The notes under the pieces were generated by a model. The model was not told where the DNA came from. It saw only the letters and a list, made by a program, of their open reading frames with translations, and made no database searches. Shown here one piece after another: positions 1 through 6,830 of a DNA stretch of 32,225 bases (position 1 is its first letter; each line of letters begins with the position of its first letter). Made by a program: the position numbers and the translations under genes. The DNA comes from Pseudomonadota bacterium. Its GTDB lineage: Bacteria; Cyanobacteriota; Vampirovibrionia; Obscuribacterales; Obscuribacteraceae. The stretch is from NCBI GenBank assembly GCA_021324135.1, contig JAJPJO010000570.1, positions 1-32,225 on the forward strand. The letters run 5' to 3'.

Positions 1-342
1 GATCGATAGATAAATAGAACTGCCAAAATCTGACTTAATAGGCTTGGACGTCTACTGTTCCTATGTTCTTCTGGTGAAGCCGGAGCAAACCGTTTCTAAA
101 TCAGCTTCCCCATCAACTCTTTATTTGCCCTGGCAAAGAGTGTTGATTTGTGCTGATTTAGACCCAGAAGGATCGAGGAGCCAGACGTTTGTTGTCGTCC
201 ATTGGTAGACAGGACGACTCGGTTCAGCAATCCGCGCAGTCTAAACATAAGCTTTATGCCTCGCGCATAAGGCACATCTGGAGCCGGTCGAAACGATTTG
301 CTCCTGGTTGGCTGCGCATAAACTCCACCATGAGGTGAAAGC
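1..342. other. Non-coding left edge
   Basis: I see no gene here. All reading frames are broken by stops or lack a credible ribosome binding site. The stretch holds a large hairpin (98-159, listed separately) and, close to the first gene, a short inverted repeat with arms TGCCT and AGGCA (257-261 and 270-274) that could be an operator. The ribosome binding site of the following gene (AGGTGA) is at its right end. Confidence 0.6.
98..159. other. Large stem-loop of unknown role
   Basis: Three nested complementary segments are visible: an outer 8-bp stem AAATCAGC/GCTGATTT (98-105 with 152-159), a middle arm ATCAAC..TCTTT pairing with AAAGAGTGTTGAT with a 2-nt bulge, and an inner TTTGCC/GGCAAA closed by two bases. 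There is no T-run on either side, so it is not a standard terminator. It could be a processed 3' end of an upstream gene or a structured leader of the gene at 343. Confidence 0.5.
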
Positions 343-2193
343 ATGTCGACAAATGAAACTCCCGAAACCTCGGCTCCTCCAGCAGGACCGAAGGTCTTCA
401 AATCCGATGGTCCGGCCTCGTTGACCCTGACCGCTTACGAGAGTGGTCCGGCGGTCATTCGTGAAGTCCGCAAGCTCAGCCTGCCCAGCGGAATTTGCCG
501 CATCTACATCGGCGGCCTGCCGAAGCAGTTCGTGCAAAACAGTCAGAGCGTGACTGGTGTCACCGGCAGTGGCAAGTTCAAGGTGCGCCAGCGCTCGCTG
601 CGTCCCGCCAACATGACCTTCCCGGCTCTGCTCGCGCAGTCGATCGGCAAGAGCATCGTCCTGCTCGAGGATGTGCCCAACAGCAGCACGCCCAGGAGAA
701 CCGAAGGCGTGCTCAAGACGATCGTCGATAACCGGTACGCCGTCCTGGAGACCACCGGCGCTGCCGACGAGCAAGCCAGGGTGGGCGAGAAGAGCAATGC
801 CGGCGGATCCGATCGCGGCGTCCTGATCCTGCCGATCACGAACAAGTTCCGGCTCGTGGACGGCATCCCCGCCGGACTCTCCGACCTGACCATTCTGGTC
901 ATGGAGCCGGACGTCGAAACAGCGGGCGATTTCGGCATCAATCTTCTGTACGAGGCGGAAGGCATCAACTGGAGTCCCTCGTACGAGGTGTTCTACGACC
1001 ACCGGCTCAAGCAACTCATGCGCTTCGCCTGCTACGTGGACCTGCCTAACACATGCGGCGCCAGCCTCGATGCCTCGGTGGTCAATCTGATCTCCGGTCA
1101 CAACCACTCCGATGCCGCCGCCCGCTCCGCACAGCGGTCCATGCGCAAAGGCGTTGTCGCCGAGCGCATGTCGCTGACGGCCAGCGCGGCGCCCATGGGC
1201 GGGGCTGCTCCAGCGGCCGACTACGAGGAAGTGGCGGCCGAATCCGAAGACTTCGGCGGGGACGGCAAGCTGTACAGGCTGCAACAACCGGTCTACCTGG
1301 AAAACGGCATCCCGGCCAATCCGACGCTTGTTTCGGCCAGCGGTGTTCCGGTCGTGCATGAGTATCATGCCCTGCCTGGCGCATACGCTCATCTCGAGGG
1401 CGACAACCCCGATGACCTGCCCAAGGGACCGGTGAATGTGAAGCTCCGCCTGGTCAACGACGCGGCCGCTGGTCTTGGTGTCGATCTGCCACCAGGGCCG
1501 GTGCGGATCCTGGAACCGGACGGCAAGGGTGAGTTGCAGAAGACGCAGACCTCGGAAGTCGAGGCCCACGTTTCTGCCGGCGAGCCGTTCAGCCTCGATC
1601 TCAGAAACCCGGCAAGGGACCTCAAGATCACGCGCGAGCTGGTCGAGTACAAGGAGGATCCGAAGCCGGCCGACGAGTACGAGGAAGGCGCTGGCGAGGC
1701 CGGGGAAGCCACCGAAGGCGAAGACGCCGGCACGGAGAACGGCGGTGCGACGATGCATCCTCTGGCTGTACAGACCAGTGTCTCCGGCGGTCCGGGCGTC
1801 GGAACGCCTGGGCACGAGATGGAGCGCCGCCGGCAACTGGCCGAATCGGCTGCCGGCGAGAGCGGCGACGGCAAGAAGAAGGCCAAGAAGCAGCCCAAGC
1901 CCCGTTTCGCCGAGCAAGAGCGCCGCTTCACAGTCCTGAACTTCAAGGACGAAGAGGTGGAGGTGACGGTGCATGAAGCCGTTCCGGCCAACAGCGAGTT
2001 CCTGAGCAAGTCGCAGGACTTCACCAGGTTCGTCGCCGCTACCGGCAAGGGCATCTACCGCCTCAAGGTGCCGGCCAAGACCACCCACCCCAGCCAGGCC
2101 GCCGGCGATGCCACTAATGGTGGTGCAACGCCGGGCTCGTCCAAGCCGGGTTCGGTGAGCGTCAGCTACCGGATCAAGTACCGCGTCAACTGA
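343..2193 (+). CDS. DUF4139 domain-containing protein
   Basis: This 616-residue protein resembles the DUF4139 (MuiA-like) family. The recognisable part is the middle: an NLLYEAEGINWSPSYEVFYD-type segment near residues 200-220, then a region rich in Asp and Gly, and a C-terminal beta-rich domain (about 525-580) with the pattern FTVLNFKDEEVEVTV. Family members are beta-sandwich proteins of unclear biochemistry. No signal peptide or membrane segment is visible, so it is probably cytoplasmic. Two low-complexity linkers, one Ala/Met-rich near 270-300 and one Glu/Gly/Ala-rich near 435-510, separate the domains. The start is fixed by AGGTGAAAGC just before the ATG. Codons end overwhelmingly in C or G, unlike the kai genes downstream. 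The gene is followed by a strong intrinsic terminator, so it is probably transcribed alone. The specific function is unknown. Confidence 0.75.
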   Translation: MSTNETPETSAPPAGPKVFKSDGPASLTLTAYESGPAVIREVRKLSLPSGICRIYIGGLPKQFVQNSQSVTGVTGSGKFKVRQRSLRPANMTFPALLAQSIGKSIVLLEDVPNSSTPRRTEGVLKTIVDNRYAVLETTGAADEQARVGEKSNAGGSDRGVLILPITNKFRLVDGIPAGLSDLTILVMEPDVETAGDFGINLLYEAEGINWSPSYEVFYDHRLKQLMRFACYVDLPNTCGASLDASVVNLISGHNHSDAAARSAQRSMRKGVVAERMSLTASAAPMGGAAPAADYEEVAAESEDFGGDGKLYRLQQPVYLENGIPANPTLVSASGVPVVHEYHALPGAYAHLEGDNPDDLPKGPVNVKLRLVNDAAAGLGVDLPPGPVRILEPDGKGELQKTQTSEVEAHVSAGEPFSLDLRNPARDLKITRELVEYKEDPKPADEYEEGAGEAGEATEGEDAGTENGGATMHPLAVQTSVSGGPGVGTPGHEMERRRQLAESAAGESGDGKKKAKKQPKPRFAEQERRFTVLNFKDEEVEVTVHEAVPANSEFLSKSQDFTRFVAATGKGIYRLKVPAKTTHPSQAAGDATNGGATPGSSKPGSVSVSYRIKYRVN

Positions 2194-2271
2194 GGAGATT
2201 CATCTCGCCGTTAGCCGGCGAGCATGCAAGCATGCGGTGCGAGGTGAAACGCCCCGCCCGCAACCAGCAGC

Positions 2272-2307
2272 GAGAGCGCCATCCAGGGCAGGGTGGCGCT
2301 CTCTTTT
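2272..2307 (+). terminator. Intrinsic terminator of the DUF4139 gene
   Basis: A 13-bp stem (2272-2284 with 2291-2303, one G-T wobble) with the loop AGGGCA is followed directly by TTTT. It lies about 80 nt after the stop at 2193 and before the true start at 2366. A smaller hairpin CTCGCCG/CGGCGAG lies just after the stop codon. Confidence 0.85.
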
Positions 2308-2365
2308 CAGGCGCAGGACATCGTGCCCTTCGCCTGGAGACACCCGTGCCCACAAGGACTCAGAC

Positions 2366-3061
2366 ATGAACAGACGTCAATTACTCAGGCTTGCCGGCCT
2401 GTCTGCAGCAGCAGCCGGCTCAGGTCTGATCTTGCCGGCAGCGGCGCAACCGACTCCGGCAAGCGGACCCGTGGACGATTGGGCGAAGGAGCTAATGGCT
2501 ACTTTGCCCAGTCGCCCTGCTGCGGGCTGGACGGCGACCGAGAAGAACATCCTCGGACCCTTCCATCGCCCGGGCGCATTGTATCGCGCCAAGCTGACAC
2601 CACCACTGGAACCGGGCCGTTTGCTCGTCGTGAGCGGGCGCGTCTGGGCTCTCGACACTCGCCAACCGCTCTCGCTCGCCACCCTCGATGTCTGGCAGGC
2701 GGATGACAAAGGGCATTATGACAATGATGGCTCCTTCGGGCCCCCGAAGGCGAACTTGCTGCGCATGCGGGCGCGCATGGTCACCGACGAACTCGGTCGT
2801 TACGAGTTCGAGACCATCCACCCAGGGCGCTACAAGATTTCCGATCCGGGCCAGCCTGACCTCTGGAGACCCGAGCACATCCACTACATGGTCAGCTACC
2901 CTGGCTACAAGACGCTGATCACGCAGCTCTACTTCGAGGGTGATCCGTATAATGGCAAGGACGAGTTCATCCGCCCGTCCTTGATCATGAAGGTCGTGCC
3001 GGCCACCGCTAATGGCACCACCTACGATACCGTCACCTTCGACATCGTGCTCAGCAAGTAA
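2366..3061 (+). CDS. Tat-exported intradiol ring-cleavage dioxygenase
   Basis: This 231-residue protein belongs to the protocatechuate 3,4-dioxygenase/catechol 1,2-dioxygenase fold, non-heme Fe(III) enzymes that open catechol rings between the two hydroxyls. The N-terminus is a Tat signal: MNRRQLLR, a long Ala/Gly/Leu core, then an AAAQ cleavage region. The four expected iron ligands are visible: Tyr in GHYDNDG, Tyr in HPGRYKI, and the two His of RPEHIHY. The ATG at 2366 is chosen because AAGGA lies 7 nt upstream and the twin-arginine motif begins there; an in-frame start at 2237 would place the preceding terminator inside the coding region. Export is unusual compared with the classical cytoplasmic enzymes of the beta-ketoadipate pathway, but secreted members of this superfamily exist. 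No other aromatic-degradation gene is nearby, so the substrate cannot be named. Confidence 0.88.
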   Translation: MNRRQLLRLAGLSAAAAGSGLILPAAAQPTPASGPVDDWAKELMATLPSRPAAGWTATEKNILGPFHRPGALYRAKLTPPLEPGRLLVVSGRVWALDTRQPLSLATLDVWQADDKGHYDNDGSFGPPKANLLRMRARMVTDELGRYEFETIHPGRYKISDPGQPDLWRPEHIHYMVSYPGYKTLITQLYFEGDPYNGKDEFIRPSLIMKVVPATANGTTYDTVTFDIVLSK

Positions 3062-3076
3062 ACTGCGCGCCTCCAG

Positions 3077-3128
3077 GTTCCAGATCTGCCCTGCCCAGCG
3101 GTGGGGCAGATCCAGGAACGCTCGTTTT
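3077..3128 (+). terminator. Intrinsic terminator after the dioxygenase gene
   Basis: A stem of GATCTGCCC with GGGCAGATC (3083-3091 and 3104-3112) is extended by an outer GTTCC/GGAAC pairing (3077-3081 and 3115-3119). The sequence CTCGTTTTATT follows. The gap of a few bases before the T-run makes it a slightly imperfect intrinsic terminator. Confidence 0.7.
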
Positions 3129-3532
3129 ATTAGACTGGCATTGGATTCGTTTCTCTCGCCACCGGTTCTATGATACTGTATAGTATTACTTCCTGCGGAC
3201 TGTGACCGGCCAGGATGTTATGTATTGCAAAATTGAAAATTGATGCCGGGACAGGAGGGGACAAATGCTGAAAGAGCGGCTCTATCAAGGCCTTTCAAGG
3301 TAGATTAACAAAGTTTCACCAACCTTCTTGATGGCAAACGGCTCCGTTGAAGTAGCCAAAATGCAGCAGTGCAGCTCCCGAATTGAGTCGAAGGAGCGCC
3401 AGGCCAGCCTGTCTGCAGGCAACATCGAATTTTGAAAGTTATGCTAAATGTTCGGCTGCGAGGGCACTCGCTAAGGCAGCAAAGCCCACCAGCACTGCAA
3501 CGATCCCTCTTCAAAAGAATATTGAGACTGGA
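3129..3532 (+). promoter_or_regulatory. Upstream region of the kai operon
   Basis: About 400 bases between the dioxygenase terminator and kaiB. It contains an AT-rich perfect inverted repeat, ATACT-GTAT-AGTAT (3173-3186), which could be an operator or overlap a promoter -10 region. It also holds a very short open frame (3265-3303, listed separately). The remaining 230 bases before kaiB contain no gene I can defend. No promoter hexamers with good spacing were found, so the transcription start is unknown. Confidence 0.4.
3265..3303 (+). CDS. Possible 12-residue leader peptide
   Basis: An ATG preceded at ideal distance by AGGAGGGG, one of the strongest Shine-Dalgarno matches in the window, opens a frame of only 12 codons (MLKERLYQGLSR) ending in TAG. 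Its position 230 nt before kaiB suggests either a leader peptide or the relic 5' end of a lost gene. No run of one amino acid or obvious attenuator follows. Translation is unproven. Confidence 0.3.
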   Translation: MLKERLYQGLSR

Positions 3533-3811
3533 ATGGAAAAGACAAATCTCATTCTCTACATCTCGGGCTCGTCCTACAGGACGCAGAATGCCATCGACAG
3601 TCTGCAATCTCTTGTATCAGATTGCGGCAATGCAATCGCCTACCAGATAGTAGATGTAACGGAAGAGCCTGAGGTCGCCGAACGCGAGAAGGTATTCGCC
3701 ACTCCCATGTTGGTCAAAGCCAACCCACCTCCACAAAGGAGAATCATCGGTGATCTAAATGATAAGGATCTTGTCTTGAGTAAACTCGATATCAAATTGA
3801 TGAGTAAGTGA
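3533..3811 (+). CDS. kaiB: KaiB-like clock protein
   Basis: This 92-residue protein has the hallmarks of KaiB, the thioredoxin-like, fold-switching protein that binds the CI ring of KaiC and gates output kinases. The first strand NLILYISGSS matches the KaiB start. The segment DVTEEPEVAEREKVFATPML followed by PPPQRRIIGDL matches the signature that includes the conserved cis-Pro region and the IIGDL strand. The length is that of the single-domain family, without the C-terminal tail of longer cyanobacterial KaiB. The ATG at 3533 is chosen because homology begins there; the ribosome binding site is weak (GAG, 7 nt upstream) and an upstream in-frame extension has no family support. kaiC starts 42 nt later on the same strand. 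The assignment to the KaiB fold is firm; circadian function is an inference. Confidence 0.9.
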   Translation: MEKTNLILYISGSSYRTQNAIDSLQSLVSDCGNAIAYQIVDVTEEPEVAEREKVFATPMLVKANPPPQRRIIGDLNDKDLVLSKLDIKLMSK

Positions 3812-3853
3812 ATGTCGCTGTTTCAGGAAGGTAAAAAATAGAGACGACGAGAC

Positions 3854-5398
3854 ATGACACAATCTAAGAATGTATTAACTGACAAAGGAACGTCGGAGCC
3901 AGCCTCGACCAAGAAGAAAAGGACTGGCATATCGGGATTCGACCATATCTCACATGGCGGTTTGCCCTTAGGCCGGCCGACCCTGGTGGCCGGCACCGCC
4001 GGTAGTGCGAAGACGCTTTTCGCCTCGCACTTTCTTGCCGGCGGCATCCAGCAATTCAACGAACCTGGTGTGTTCGTGACATTTGAAGAGCCGCCGGTTG
4101 ACATACGAGATAACCTCACCGACTTCGGTTGGGACATCTCGGCATGGGAACGAGATAAGATGTGGCTCTTCGTCGATATATCTCCGAATCTTGATGTCGA
4201 CACTTATGTTAACGGCGATTTTGAGATGTCCGCGATTGTGGCGCGCATCGAGCATGCCGTTCGCTCCATTGGAGCCAAGCGTGTGGTGCTCGATTCGATC
4301 AGCGCCTTGTTCTCGCAGTTCAAGGATACACTGACCGTTCGCCGCGAACTCTTCTCCATCTGCTCGGCGTTGAAACGAATGGGCGTTACCTCGATTGTCA
4401 CGGCGGAGCGTACATCCGATTATGGCGAAGTGGCCCGCTTTGGGGTTGAGGAGTTCGTCGCCGACAGCGTCGTTCTGCTTCGCAATCCCCTGGAATTGGA
4501 GAAACGGCGACGGACAATCGAAGTTCTCAAGTTCCGCGGCTCCAGCCATCAGAAAGGCGAATGCCCATTCACCATTCTCGATAAGCAAGGATTGGCCTTC
4601 ATACCGCTATCGTCTATTGAGCTGACTCAGAAGTCGTCAATGCAGAGAATTCACAGTGGCGTCAAGGAGCTTGATACCATGTGCGGTGGCGGCTATTTCA
4701 AGGATTCCATCATTCTCCTGTCGGGAGCGACAGGTACCGGCAAATCTCTCACAGTGACGCATTTTGCTAAAGGCGGCTCGCTGACTAAAGAGAAGACACT
4801 GATCTTTGCCTTCGAGGAGAGCAAAGAGCAATTCTTTCGCAATGCCCGGGGTTGGGGCATGGATTTCAAAGAAATGGAGGAGCAAGAATTGCTCCAGGTT
4901 CATTGCCAGTATCCCGAGAGTGCCGGGCTTGAAGAGCATCTCTTCGTAATGCAAGACATGATCGATCACTTCAAACCACAAAGGGTTGCAATCGACAGCT
5001 TGACTGCTCTGGAGCGAATATCGCTGCCCAAACCATATCGCGAGTTTGTCTTGTGCATCAGCTCGTTTTTGAAGGAGCGAGAAATAACCGGACTGTTCAC
5101 CTGCACTACACCCACATTGCTCGGGGGCCCTTCCATAACGGAATCGCATATCTCAACGATTACCGACACGATCGTCTTGCTGCGCTATGTCGAGCTAAAC
5201 GGCGAAATGCAGCGGGGCATCACTGTGATCAAAATGCGCGGCTCCGAGCATGACAAACAAATACGAAGATTCGTTATCGATAGTACCGGAATGCATGTCA
5301 GGGAACCATTCGAACACATATCCGGAATCCTGGCTGGTCATCCGGTCTACGTCGGTGCTGATGACCTGGTCAGAATACAACAAATGTTCAACGAATGA
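3854..5398 (+). CDS. kaiC: KaiC-like double RecA-domain ATPase/autokinase
   Basis: This 514-residue protein is a full two-lobed KaiC. CI spans about residues 20-255 and CII about 262-495. CI has a P-loop GTAGSAKT (47-54), in which the usual glycine before Lys is Ala, and the catalytic Glu pair E78-E79. CII has a canonical P-loop GATGTGKS (291-298) and the Glu pair E321-E322. The CII phosphosite region reads ITESHISTITDT, so the equivalents of the Synechococcus S431 and T432 sites are present as S434 and T435, with a Thr (T429) at the T426 position. The C-terminal tail after the last conserved motif is short and does not resemble the KaiA-binding tail, consistent with the absence of kaiA. It lies between kaiB and a histidine kinase and overlaps the latter by 4 nt (ATGA), which implies translational coupling. 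Autophosphorylation and hexamer formation are family knowledge. Confidence 0.93.
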   Translation: MTQSKNVLTDKGTSEPASTKKKRTGISGFDHISHGGLPLGRPTLVAGTAGSAKTLFASHFLAGGIQQFNEPGVFVTFEEPPVDIRDNLTDFGWDISAWERDKMWLFVDISPNLDVDTYVNGDFEMSAIVARIEHAVRSIGAKRVVLDSISALFSQFKDTLTVRRELFSICSALKRMGVTSIVTAERTSDYGEVARFGVEEFVADSVVLLRNPLELEKRRRTIEVLKFRGSSHQKGECPFTILDKQGLAFIPLSSIELTQKSSMQRIHSGVKELDTMCGGGYFKDSIILLSGATGTGKSLTVTHFAKGGSLTKEKTLIFAFEESKEQFFRNARGWGMDFKEMEEQELLQVHCQYPESAGLEEHLFVMQDMIDHFKPQRVAIDSLTALERISLPKPYREFVLCISSFLKEREITGLFTCTTPTLLGGPSITESHISTITDTIVLLRYVELNGEMQRGITVIKMRGSEHDKQIRRFVIDSTGMHVREPFEHISGILAGHPVYVGADDLVRIQQMFNE

Positions 5399-6828
5399 GC
5401 ATCATGTTAGCGGAGCTGAGAGTAATGGTTATAACAGCGGACGCGAAAAACGCGGACGTGATCGCGCGCGATTTAAACCGCTCCGCTCGCATAACGGCAG
5501 ACGGCATTGCCGAATCGAGGCTGGAACAAGAAATCCAGCACCTGAACGGCAAAGCATACAATGCCGTCGTAGTTTCAGATGCAGTCAGCGGCGACTGGAT
5601 GAGGTGCAAGTATCAATTGACCGGCGGGCGCGAGGTGCCGGTCCTCACTGTCAAAGAGTCCTGGGAATCGCCTCAAAACGGCGATTCGCAAGCTCGTAAA
5701 CTCCTCGAGCTGACGGAGAAGATTTCGCTTGCCAGAGCATTGAGTCAACGCGATGGTGACATGCGCCGGATCATTGAAACCAGCTGCGACAGCATCATGA
5801 TCCTGGACGGCGACGGACGGATTCTATTTTTGAATCCAGCCGCCTCCGAGCTTCTGGGAGGCGACGTCTCGGTGGGAGATTACTTCGGCGTTCCGCTCGT
5901 CTATGGCGATCGCACCGAAGTAGACCTGTGCGCCAAAGGCGGGGGATGCGTGGTTGCGGAGATGCGGGTTGTGCCAATCGAATGGGGCGACATCGGCGCT
6001 TCGCTCGCCATTTTGCGTGACGTCACAGCGCGCAAAATCACCGAGCAAATGCTTGAGGATCTAGTCAGGTTGCGCACCGAGGAGCTGGAGAAGGCGAATG
6101 AGCGGCTGAGCAAGATGTGCGAAGTTGCGGAGAAGGCCGTGCAGGTGCGCTCGCAATTCATCGCCAACGTCAGCCATGAAATTCGCACCCCGCTGAATGG
6201 TATCGTAGCCGGTGCCGAGATTTTGCAGATATCCAGAAAAGAAGAGCACGTAGAGGAGCTGGTCAACATTATCTTTGATTCAGCCCATCGGCTTCTCAAC
6301 CTGGTCAACAAGATTCTCGATTTCTCCAAGGGCGAGCGAGGCCTGATCGATGTGGATGAATACGACTTCGAATTGGGCGAAATCACAGCAGAGCTTTTGC
6401 ACCAGTATGCACCACTGGCCGAGCAAAAGGGCATCGACCTGACCTGCTCGATAGATCCGACATTGAACCGAACTTACCGCGGAGACGCAGCCAAGATCAG
6501 GCAAATACTGCTCAACCTTCTGCACAATGCCATCAAGTTCACCAGTGAAGGCGCCGTCCATCTGATTATCGAGCCCGATAGCAACGGCCATATTTGCTTC
6601 GTCGTTAAGGACACCGGCATTGGTATCACAAGCGAGGAAGCCGAAGTCATTTTCGAGCCGTTTGTCCAGGCCAATAAGAATATTCAAAAGGAATTTGGCG
6701 GATCAGGATTGGGCCTGGCGATATGCAAACAATTGAGTCGCGCCATGAAAGCAAGGCTCGAATTGAGGCCAATGGACGAGCCGGGCGCCTGTTTCGTTTT
6801 GATCGTGCCCTTACTTCCGTCTGCATGA
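5395..6828 (+). CDS. PAS-containing sensor histidine kinase of the kai operon
   Basis: This 477-residue protein has four parts. Residues 6-90 look like a degenerate receiver domain: alternating strands and helices (VMVITAD, AVVVSD, VPVLTV) but without the acidic pair of true receivers. A PAS domain follows (about 122-215, DSIMILDGDGRILFLNPAA), then a coiled linker and HisKA with phosphoacceptor H261 (NVSHEIRTPLNG). The ATPase domain has an N-box with N378, a G1 box DTGIG (406-410) and a G2 box GGSGLGLAICK (435-445). No membrane segment is visible, so it is a soluble kinase. Its ATG overlaps the kaiC stop, making it the likely output or input kinase of the Kai pair, analogous in role to SasA or CikA, although the N-terminus is not KaiB-like as in SasA. 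No response regulator is encoded beside it. Confidence 0.88.
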   Translation: MSIMLAELRVMVITADAKNADVIARDLNRSARITADGIAESRLEQEIQHLNGKAYNAVVVSDAVSGDWMRCKYQLTGGREVPVLTVKESWESPQNGDSQARKLLELTEKISLARALSQRDGDMRRIIETSCDSIMILDGDGRILFLNPAASELLGGDVSVGDYFGVPLVYGDRTEVDLCAKGGGCVVAEMRVVPIEWGDIGASLAILRDVTARKITEQMLEDLVRLRTEELEKANERLSKMCEVAEKAVQVRSQFIANVSHEIRTPLNGIVAGAEILQISRKEEHVEELVNIIFDSAHRLLNLVNKILDFSKGERGLIDVDEYDFELGEITAELLHQYAPLAEQKGIDLTCSIDPTLNRTYRGDAAKIRQILLNLLHNAIKFTSEGAVHLIIEPDSNGHICFVVKDTGIGITSEEAEVIFEPFVQANKNIQKEFGGSGLGLAICKQLSRAMKARLELRPMDEPGACFVLIVPLLPSA

Positions 6829-6830
6829 AC

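Noticed and set aside
241-2088. Minus-strand frame of 615 codons
   Set aside because: It lies antisense to the DUF4139 gene, whose C/G-ending codons leave the opposite frame open. It has no ribosome site and a composition rich in Arg, Gly and His without any domain.
2237-2365. Longer start for the dioxygenase
   Set aside because: It would place a strong intrinsic terminator inside the coding region and bury the Tat signal.
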